Source: Pseudomonadota bacterium
GTDB taxonomy: Bacteria > Myxococcota_A > UBA796 > SXON01
DNA length: 9,689 bases
Assembly: GCA_005776735.1 (NCBI GenBank)
Contig: SXOM01000118.1
Span: 1 to 9,689, forward strand
Reading direction: 5' to 3'
This document shows positions 1-5,835 of the stretch, piece after piece. A program made the translations under genes and the position numbers. The notes below the pieces were generated by a model that searched no databases, was not told where the DNA came from, and was given only the letters and a program-made list of their open reading frames with translations. Positions within the stretch are counted from its first letter, which is position 1. Each line of letters begins with the position of its first letter.

Positions 1-1275
1 CGGCGGGGGCGCCGGGGCCGCGCTGCGATCGAGGAGCTGGCGCACCGCGACCGGCCCCGCGAACCCCTTGAGCCGGAACGGTCGTACCGGGCCGAGCTGC
101 ACCGCGCCCGCCGCCGCGCGCGCCGACCCGGAGTCGCACCACGCGCCCTCGCCGAGCATCATCAGCCGCGCTGCGAGGTTCAGCGCGGTTCCGGTGAGCG
201 CGATGCGCCGGCACGATCCCAGCCGCAGGTCGGCCACGACGATGGGCCCGGTGGCAAGGCCCACGCCGACGCTGTGGCCCGCGGCCCGGAGCGCCCCCTC
301 GATCTCGACCGCCGCCAGCGCCGGGTCGGCCGGCCGGAACGCATCGGCGCCGGGGAGGCCGAACGCCCCGACCACGACGAGGCCCTTGTCGTCGACGAGC
401 ACCTGGACCGCGACGCCCAAGTGGTCGGCGATCGCAGCCTGCACCGCCCGCACCGCGGCGCGCGCGCGGTAGGCACGCTCGGCCTCCGGACGCGCCACGC
501 GCACGAAGAGGACCGCCATGCTCCGCAGCTCGGCGGCAGTCGGCGACTCGAGCGACCGCGCACGCGCCAGGTGGGCGGGCTCGAGCCACGACTCCGGCTC
601 GCGGAGCGTGGGCGCCAGAGGCGACGCACCGGCGGGAGCGCGAGCGTAGGCTCCCGTCAAGAGCCGCCCGGCCCCCCCGTCGGGAGCGGGCACCGAGGGG
701 CCGCGCACCCACGTCGACGCGGTGTCGTCCACGAGCACGCCCCCGACCGGCGCCCGCGAGGACAACGACGCCAACGCCAACATCGGCGGACCGCCGAGCA
801 CCACCCACCACGCGTGCGGCGGGCCCCCGTACCGGGCGATCTCGAACTCGCCCGCCAGGACGACCTGCCGCGCGCGCAAGGTCACCCCTTCGACCGCGGC
901 CTCCTGGGCGAGGAGCCGCTGGATCGCGAGCGCACACGCGCTCGCCCGCGCGACCGCGTCCTCGAGCTCGCCGTCCCACCAGAGCACCAGGGCGTCGCCC
1001 GCGATGGCGACGATCTCGCCACCTTCCTGCTCCACGAGCGCGGCGATGGCGCCGAAGCGGGCGTCGAGCACCCGCGCGAGCTGGTCGATGCCGGCGACCC
1101 CTCGCCGCGCGAAGAGCTCCGAAGTGAGCGCCGAGAACCCCGAGATGTCGACGAAACCGACTGCGCCCCGCCGCGTCGTGACGGCGCCCTCGTCCGGACG
1201 CGCGGGATCGACCTCGACCACGCTCGCGAGGCGGGCGGGAAGGTAGGTCTGGGCAGGCGCGGGGGCGAGGGTCAG
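1..1275 (-). CDS. Tandem class III adenylyl/guanylyl cyclase domain protein, soluble-AC-like (partial, C-terminus outside window)
   Basis: The frame is open from a stop at 1324-1326 to the window edge, giving 425 codons from the chosen start. Cyclase domain 1 (about residues 37-215) has the first metal-binding Asp in GFVDISGF (D43) and the second in IAGDALVLWW (D94). Domain 2 (about 247-400) has lost the metal Asp (it begins AVLFVRV) but keeps the N-x-x-x-R transition-state pair in NLAARLM (N366, R370). One domain supplying metals and the other Asn/Arg is the arrangement of mammalian soluble adenylyl cyclase, so one composite active site making cAMP is predicted. Relatives usually continue into a P-loop ATPase and TPR region; that part is off the left edge and not seen. 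No ATG, GTG or TTG lies upstream of residue 19. A CTG at 1275, 5 nt after GGAG, keeps the family's N-terminal segment (TYLPARLA). A GTG at 1221 is the alternative. It is divergent from the catalase-lipoxygenase gene. No membrane segment is visible, so it is probably cytoplasmic. Confidence 0.87.
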   Translation of the reverse strand, partial: MTLAPAPAQTYLPARLASVVEVDPARPDEGAVTTRRGAVGFVDISGFSALTSELFARRGVAGIDQLARVLDARFGAIAALVEQEGGEIVAIAGDALVLWWDGELEDAVARASACALAIQRLLAQEAAVEGVTLRARQVVLAGEFEIARYGGPPHAWWVVLGGPPMLALASLSSRAPVGGVLVDDTASTWVRGPSVPAPDGGAGRLLTGAYARAPAGASPLAPTLREPESWLEPAHLARARSLESPTAAELRSMAVLFVRVARPEAERAYRARAAVRAVQAAIADHLGVAVQVLVDDKGLVVVGAFGLPGADAFRPADPALAAVEIEGALRAAGHSVGVGLATGPIVVADLRLGSCRRIALTGTALNLAARLMMLGEGAWCDSGSARAAAGAVQLGPVRPFRLKGFAGPVAVRQLLDRSAAPAPPP

Positions 1276-1280
1276 CGGGG

Positions 1281-1284
1281 CTCC
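1281..1284 (-). promoter_or_regulatory. Shine-Dalgarno GGAG deciding a CTG start for the cyclase gene
   Basis: On the minus strand GGAG is followed by five bases (CCCCG) and then CTG at 1275-1273. The frame contains no ATG, GTG or TTG between its upstream stop at 1324-1326 and the GTG at 1221. That GTG has no evident Shine-Dalgarno sequence and would delete the segment before cyclase domain 1. The spacing supports CTG initiation but does not prove it. Confidence 0.45.
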
Positions 1285-1293
1285 GGGGCGATG

Positions 1294-1302
1294 TGCGATA
1301 CT
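1294..1302 (+). promoter_or_regulatory. Candidate extended -10 promoter element for the catalase-lipoxygenase gene
   Basis: TGC followed by GATACT resembles an extended -10 (TGn plus TATAAT, 4 of 6 matches). It lies 23 bp before the ATG at 1326, which would give a transcript start near 1308-1310 and a leader of about 17 bases containing the G-run used as ribosome binding site. No convincing -35 is seen, as expected for extended -10 promoters. It sits in the 50-bp gap to the divergent cyclase gene, so it may be shared control DNA. Confidence 0.35.
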
Positions 1303-1325
1303 CGCCCACCACTTCGGGGGGCATC

Positions 1326-4235
1326 ATGCCAAAAACTACGACTTCCGGCCAGACACTCGACCCCTGTGAGACCGAGGAGGTCGGCGAGGCCGCGATGATC
1401 GACGAGATCGTCGCGACCATGCGCACCACCGTCCGCAAGCGCTACGGGGACGGCCCGCAGCTCCGCGGCGCGCACGCCAAGTCGCACGGCATGTACCGGG
1501 GCACGCTCACCGTCGCGGCCGACCTGCCGGAGCACCTGCGCCACGGCGTCTTCGCCGAGGGGCGCTCGTTCGACGTGTGGCTCCGCGGCTCCAGCACGCC
1601 CGACATGGCCCTCCCCGACCGGGTGCCCAACGTGCGCGGGCTCGCGGTGAAGCTGCGCGGCGTGGCCGGCGAGCGCCTCACCGACACCGCAGAGCCCGAC
1701 GCGCAGGACTTCGTCTTCATCAACGCGGCGGTGGTGCCGTTCGGCACCGTGCGTTCGTTCCGCGACATGCTCGTGTACGCGGCCGAAGGCACCGGCCTGA
1801 GGTGGTTCACCGGCGGCGAAGGCAAAGCGCGCGCGGAGATCACCCACGACATCCTCGGGGTGCCGCCGAACCTCCTCGGCCAGACCTTCCACAGCTCCGT
1901 GCCCTACAAGCTCGGCCCGCACGTGGTGAAGCTCCGTCTCCGCCCCGCGCACGCGGTCGACAACACCGACGAGCACCCCACCGAGCACCTGCTCGTCGCG
2001 AGCCGCCGGTGGCTCGGCGACAAGCCCGTCCGGCTGGAGCTCGCGGTCCAGCGCCAGGTCGACCCGGCACGCCAGCCGGTCGAGGACGCTTCGGTCGAGT
2101 GGGCCGAAGCCGAGTGCCCGTTCGAGGTCGTCGCCACGTTGGACCTTCCCCCGCAGTCGCTCGAGCTCGTGGGCGCCGACGAGTACGCCGAAAACCTCCG
2201 CTTCGACCCGTGGAACTGCATCGAGGCCCACCGCCCCGTCGGCGGCCTGAATCGCGTACGGCGGGCCGCGTACGCCGCGATGGCCGCGGCGCGCCTGAGG
2301 TCCCGCGCGCCGGTCATCGCGACCGCTGACTGCTTGCCGGCCGACGACCCGGACCCGGCCACCCGCGCGGCCGAGCTCGCGGGCGCCGCCGAGAAGTTTC
2401 AGCCCGACGCCCAGAAGTTGCCGCCCCTGGTGATGTGCGCCGGCGTGCCCGACGCGGCGCGTCCGGGCCTGAGCTGGACCTTGACCGCCGCCAAGGTGTC
2501 CTCTCGCATCGGCCTCAACGTGCTCGCCAACAAGGTCGAGGCCCACCGCGCCGACCACGGCCTCCTCGCCTCCGCCCCGTTCATGGCGGCCGCCGAGCTC
2601 GAGCGCAAGGCGGCCGAAGAGTTCGAGAAGGTCGTCGAGGGGGCGCTCGTCGCCTTCGAAGCCCGCGCCGACCGCCTGCCCCCCGAGCTGCCAGCCCACG
2701 AGGTCCTCACCGAGATCGTCGACAAGCGCCTGCGCGGCGTGCTCGGCGCCGGGACTGGCGAAGCGCTCGTGGTCTTCGAGTCGAGCTCGCCGCTGTACCT
2801 CTACCAGTCGCCCGACCCCGAGAAGCGGGCGACCTCGCTCGACCAGCACCGCTCGCTCTTCCGCGAGCTGCCGCTGAGCCCGGCCCACGACGACGCCCTC
2901 GACGATTCGGCGTTCACCCGGCGCCGCCTCACCGGGGCCAACGCGCCCTGCCTGGCGCGCACCACCCACCTGCCGACCGGCTTTCCCCTCGACGACGCCA
3001 CGCTCGCCGCGGCGACGACGGCCGGGGACACCGTACGCCGTGCGGCCGACGAAGGCCGCCTCTTCGGCCTCGACCACCGGGCCCTGGCCGGCCTGGAGCG
3101 CAAGTGTGCCTCCGACGGCACGCCGATGCAGCTCTACACGCCGTTTTCACTGTTCGCGGTGCCGCCCGACGGCGGTCGCCTGCGCCCGGTGGCGATCCAG
3201 GTGGCGCCCGAGGGAGCGTTGGCGACGCCGCGGGACGGGTGGCGGTGGACGATGGCGCGCTACGCCGTGGAGTCGGCCGACATGGTGTACTACGAGCCGA
3301 TCACCCACCTCGCGCGCACGCACCTGGTGGCCGAGCCGGTGGCGTTGGCGACGTTCCGCCACCTCTCCACGCGCCACCCCATCTTCAAGCTCTTGGCGCC
3401 GCACGTCGAAGGGACGATCTCGGTCAACGACATGGCCGTGAACCACCTGCTCGCGGACTTTGGGGCCATCGACCAGACCTTCGCCGCCACGATGCCCGCC
3501 ATCCGTGGGGCGGCGGCCGCCGCCGTCCAGGCCTTCGATCTGCGTGCGGACACCTTGCCGAAGTGGCTCGCCCGCCAGGGCCTCGACGACCGCTCCGTGC
3601 TCCCGGTGCACCCGTGGCGCGACGACGCCCTGCGGGTGCACGCCGCGATCGGTCGGTGGGTGTCGGCGTATGTTGCGAATGCCTACCGCGACGAGGCGGC
3701 GCTCCAGGCCGACCCCGAGCTCCGCAACTGGGCGGCGGCGCTCGGCCAGCCGGTCACCGCCGGCGGCGTGGGCGGCTTCGGCGTGGTGCAGACCCGGGCC
3801 GACCTCGTGACGGTGCTCACCGAGCTCGTCTACATCCCGTCGGCCGGGCACGCGGCGGTGAACTTCCCCCAGTGGACCGACAGCAGTTTCGCGCCGACCA
3901 GCGCCGGCGCCGGCTGGGCGCCCCCGGGGGAAGCGCCCGACGAGGCAGCGTGGTTGCGCATGACGCCGCCCTTGCGCCGCGCCGAGCTGCACGCCGAGTT
4001 CCTGTACCTGCTCGGGACGTTGTACCACTCGCGACTCGGCAACTACCAGAACCCCAACGGCGTGCGCGAGCCGTGGTTCGCCGACCGCGTGGTCCTCGAG
4101 TCGCTGCTCCCGGCGTTCCAGGCCGACCTGCGCGAGGTCGAGGCCCAGATCGCCGCGGCGAACGCCGATGGTACCCGCGAGCGGCCCTACGTGCACCTGC
4201 TCCCGAGCCGGGTACCCCAGAGCATCAACGTGTAG
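1326..4235 (+). CDS. Catalase-related allene oxide synthase / lipoxygenase fusion protein
   Basis: This is a 969-residue, two-enzyme protein. Residues about 20-325 form a catalase-related haem domain: distal His50 in GAHAKSHG, distal Asn133 in FVFINAAVVPF, and proximal haem ligand Tyr316 with Arg312 (RPVGGLNRVRRAAY). Residues about 450-969 form a lipoxygenase domain: iron ligands His661 and His666 (THLARTH), His842 and Asn846 (GHAAVNFPQW) and the C-terminal carboxylate of Val969. The family block HPIFKLLAPH is at 684-693. Family knowledge: the lipoxygenase oxygenates a polyunsaturated fatty acid to a hydroperoxide, which the haem domain rearranges to an allene oxide or related epoxide, as in the Plexaura coral fusion and those of Anabaena and Acaryochloris. 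No PLAT lipid-binding domain is recognisable in the linker (about 326-450), and there is no signal peptide, so a cytoplasmic location is likely. ATG 1326 follows a GGGGGG run (1316-1321) by 4 nt; an in-frame GTG at 1293 overlaps the likely promoter and is less likely. The exact product cannot be read from sequence. Confidence 0.93.
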   Translation: MPKTTTSGQTLDPCETEEVGEAAMIDEIVATMRTTVRKRYGDGPQLRGAHAKSHGMYRGTLTVAADLPEHLRHGVFAEGRSFDVWLRGSSTPDMALPDRVPNVRGLAVKLRGVAGERLTDTAEPDAQDFVFINAAVVPFGTVRSFRDMLVYAAEGTGLRWFTGGEGKARAEITHDILGVPPNLLGQTFHSSVPYKLGPHVVKLRLRPAHAVDNTDEHPTEHLLVASRRWLGDKPVRLELAVQRQVDPARQPVEDASVEWAEAECPFEVVATLDLPPQSLELVGADEYAENLRFDPWNCIEAHRPVGGLNRVRRAAYAAMAAARLRSRAPVIATADCLPADDPDPATRAAELAGAAEKFQPDAQKLPPLVMCAGVPDAARPGLSWTLTAAKVSSRIGLNVLANKVEAHRADHGLLASAPFMAAAELERKAAEEFEKVVEGALVAFEARADRLPPELPAHEVLTEIVDKRLRGVLGAGTGEALVVFESSSPLYLYQSPDPEKRATSLDQHRSLFRELPLSPAHDDALDDSAFTRRRLTGANAPCLARTTHLPTGFPLDDATLAAATTAGDTVRRAADEGRLFGLDHRALAGLERKCASDGTPMQLYTPFSLFAVPPDGGRLRPVAIQVAPEGALATPRDGWRWTMARYAVESADMVYYEPITHLARTHLVAEPVALATFRHLSTRHPIFKLLAPHVEGTISVNDMAVNHLLADFGAIDQTFAATMPAIRGAAAAAVQAFDLRADTLPKWLARQGLDDRSVLPVHPWRDDALRVHAAIGRWVSAYVANAYRDEAALQADPELRNWAAALGQPVTAGGVGGFGVVQTRADLVTVLTELVYIPSAGHAAVNFPQWTDSSFAPTSAGAGWAPPGEAPDEAAWLRMTPPLRRAELHAEFLYLLGTLYHSRLGNYQNPNGVREPWFADRVVLESLLPAFQADLREVEAQIAAANADGTRERPYVHLLPSRVPQSINV

Positions 4236-4284
4236 GACGGGGCGCCGCGACCGTCCCGACCTCGATCGGGGCGGGCGCGCCCCG
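4235..4284. terminator. Possible bidirectional terminator region: two GC-rich hairpins between convergent genes
   Basis: The 64-bp gap between the convergent lipoxygenase-fusion and GH1 genes holds two inverted repeats. GGACGG (4235-4240) pairs with CCGTCC (4251-4256) around a 10-base loop. CGGGGCG (4267-4273) pairs with CGCCCCG (4278-4284) around the loop GGCG. Neither is followed by a T-run on either strand, so these are not classical intrinsic terminators. The location is what suggests a role in ending transcription, and chance pairing in GC-rich DNA is possible. Confidence 0.3.
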
Positions 4285-4299
4285 CGCTGCCGCCGCGCG

Positions 4300-5814
4300 C
4301 TACTCCCCCGGGCTCAGGTGCTCACCCTCGCCGTAGGTGTCCCACACGCTCTGGCGGATGCCGCCGTCGGCGATGATCGTACGGAGCACCTCGGCGCCCT
4401 CGGTCTCGGTGCGTTCGTAGGTGTCCAAATCGACCGTCCACAAGCCGAACCGCGGCCGGAAACCCTCGGCCCACTCGTAGTTGTCGGTGAGCGACCAATG
4501 GATGTAGCCGTCGACCGGCGCGCCGGCCGCGATCGCGTCGCTGAGGCCGGCGAGCTGCCGTACGATGCTCTCCGCCCGGCGGCGCCCGGTGGTGGTGGCG
4601 ATGCCCGCCTCGGTCACCCGCAACGGAACGCCCGGATACCGTTCGGCCAGGGCCGGGGCGAGCAACCCGAGGCCCGCGGCGTAGTGTTCGTAGTCCATCT
4701 GCGTGACATCGTCGGGGTGCGGCTCGGGGCACCCAAAACTCGCGGGCGACAACCCGAGGAGCTCGAGGATGGTGCGGTCGCAGATGACCGCGTCCACCGG
4801 CGGGAATCCGTCCTCGGCCTTGACGTACATGCGGAAGTAGTACTGGTACCCCAACTGATCGACGGTGCCCGCCCACTCGGGGTGTGCCTCTTCGGGCACG
4901 CCGTCCAGGTCGCGGTCCATCAGGCCCGAGATCACCGCATCGGGGAAGATGTAGGCGTACAACGACCGGATGCGGTCGGCCGCCGCGACATCGGCGGGGT
5001 CGTCCTCGTCGACCGGCACGATCCACTGGATCGAGTTGGTGAAGCCGACCATCGCCGCGGCCCCGTCGGCGTCGGCGTCGACGACGTCGGCTTCGTGCAC
5101 CGCGTGGTACGCCGCGACGTGGCCGTCGAACAACCCTTCGGCCACCGGCACCACGCGCTCGGCGATGCCGGTCTTGGAGATGGTCAGGTACCCGGGGGGG
5201 AACGCGCCGCCGAGGTAGCCGGACAACAGGTAACCCCCGGGCTCGTTGAACGTGCTCCACTCGTCCACGAGGTCGCCGAAGCGGGTCGCCGCTTCGTGCG
5301 CGAACTCCGCGAACTCGGCCGGGACGTCGGGGTTCGTCCACCCGCACAGGTTGGCGTCGGTGGGCCCGGCGGCGCAGTCCAGGTCGGCGAGGTCCTGCAC
5401 CCAGATCGGCTCGGTGAAGTGATGCAGGGTGACCATCGGCACGACGCCGCGTGCGACGAGCGCCTCCAACACATCGCGGTAATGTTGCCACTCGGCCTCG
5501 TCCCACGCGTCGCGGCTCGGCTCGACCCGGCTCCACTCGATGCTCAAGCGGTAGGTGACGCCCGCGCCCAGGCTGGCGGCGAGGTCGGCGTCTTCTTCGT
5601 AGCGGGCGTAGCCGTCGACCGCGTTGCCGGAGGGCTCGGCGGTCTTGCCGGCGAACTCGGGCAGCGTCTCGAACTGGTACCAGTTGTTGTTGGTGTTGCC
5701 GCCCTCGATCTGGTGGGCCGCCCCCGCGGCGCCCCAGCGGAAGCCCTCCGGGAAGGTGTACAGGAGCGGGTTCTCGGTGGCGGTGTCGCAGGCGACGAGG
5801 AGGACCAGGAGCAT
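4300..5814 (-). CDS. Glycoside hydrolase family 1 (beta-glycosidase), predicted lipoprotein
   Basis: This is a 504-residue GH1 enzyme, expected to hydrolyse beta-linked glycosides by the retaining mechanism. Family motifs appear in order: FPEGFRWGAAGAAHQIEGG near the N-terminus, SIEWSRVEP, TLHHFTEPIW, TFNEPGG with acid/base Glu191, RVTEAG with nucleophile Glu402, and a C-terminal HWSLTDNYEWAEGF block ending in RFGLWTVD. The nucleophile motif reads TEAG where TENG is usual, and the NYY motif reads QYY. An insertion at about residues 142-163 carries Cys147 and Cys157 and could form a disulfide. The N-terminus MLLVLLVAC looks like a lipobox with lipidated Cys9, so the enzyme may be anchored in the envelope, unlike typical cytoplasmic GH1 enzymes. 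ATG 5814 is preferred because the same Cys9 layout recurs in the lipoprotein at 7834; an in-frame GTG at 5820 is equally possible, and neither has a clear Shine-Dalgarno. It lies 21 bp after the outer-membrane protein gene and is probably the last gene of that operon. The sugar substrate is not deducible. Confidence 0.92.
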   Translation of the reverse strand: MLLVLLVACDTATENPLLYTFPEGFRWGAAGAAHQIEGGNTNNNWYQFETLPEFAGKTAEPSGNAVDGYARYEEDADLAASLGAGVTYRLSIEWSRVEPSRDAWDEAEWQHYRDVLEALVARGVVPMVTLHHFTEPIWVQDLADLDCAAGPTDANLCGWTNPDVPAEFAEFAHEAATRFGDLVDEWSTFNEPGGYLLSGYLGGAFPPGYLTISKTGIAERVVPVAEGLFDGHVAAYHAVHEADVVDADADGAAAMVGFTNSIQWIVPVDEDDPADVAAADRIRSLYAYIFPDAVISGLMDRDLDGVPEEAHPEWAGTVDQLGYQYYFRMYVKAEDGFPPVDAVICDRTILELLGLSPASFGCPEPHPDDVTQMDYEHYAAGLGLLAPALAERYPGVPLRVTEAGIATTTGRRRAESIVRQLAGLSDAIAAGAPVDGYIHWSLTDNYEWAEGFRPRFGLWTVDLDTYERTETEGAEVLRTIIADGGIRQSVWDTYGEGEHLSPGE

Positions 5815-5835
5815 CGCCACGCTGTAGCCCGGCCG

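Noticed and set aside
1293..1325. Longer catalase-lipoxygenase start at GTG 1293
   Set aside because: The extra 11 residues overlap the -10-like element, there is no suitable Shine-Dalgarno before the GTG, and ATG 1326 follows a G-run at workable spacing.
274..1398. 374-codon plus-strand frame opposite the cyclase gene
   Set aside because: It is an Arg/Pro/Gly-rich shadow; the minus strand carries two cyclase domains with catalytic residues.
1272..3077. 601-codon open frame on the minus strand opposite the catalase-lipoxygenase gene
   Set aside because: It is antisense to a gene with clear catalytic motifs; composition is Gly/Arg/Val-rich with no recognisable domain, as expected from GC-rich third positions.
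5815..5820. GH1 start at GTG 5820
   Set aside because: It is possible and adds only two residues; ATG 5814 is preferred because it gives the same Cys9 lipobox layout as the other lipoprotein.
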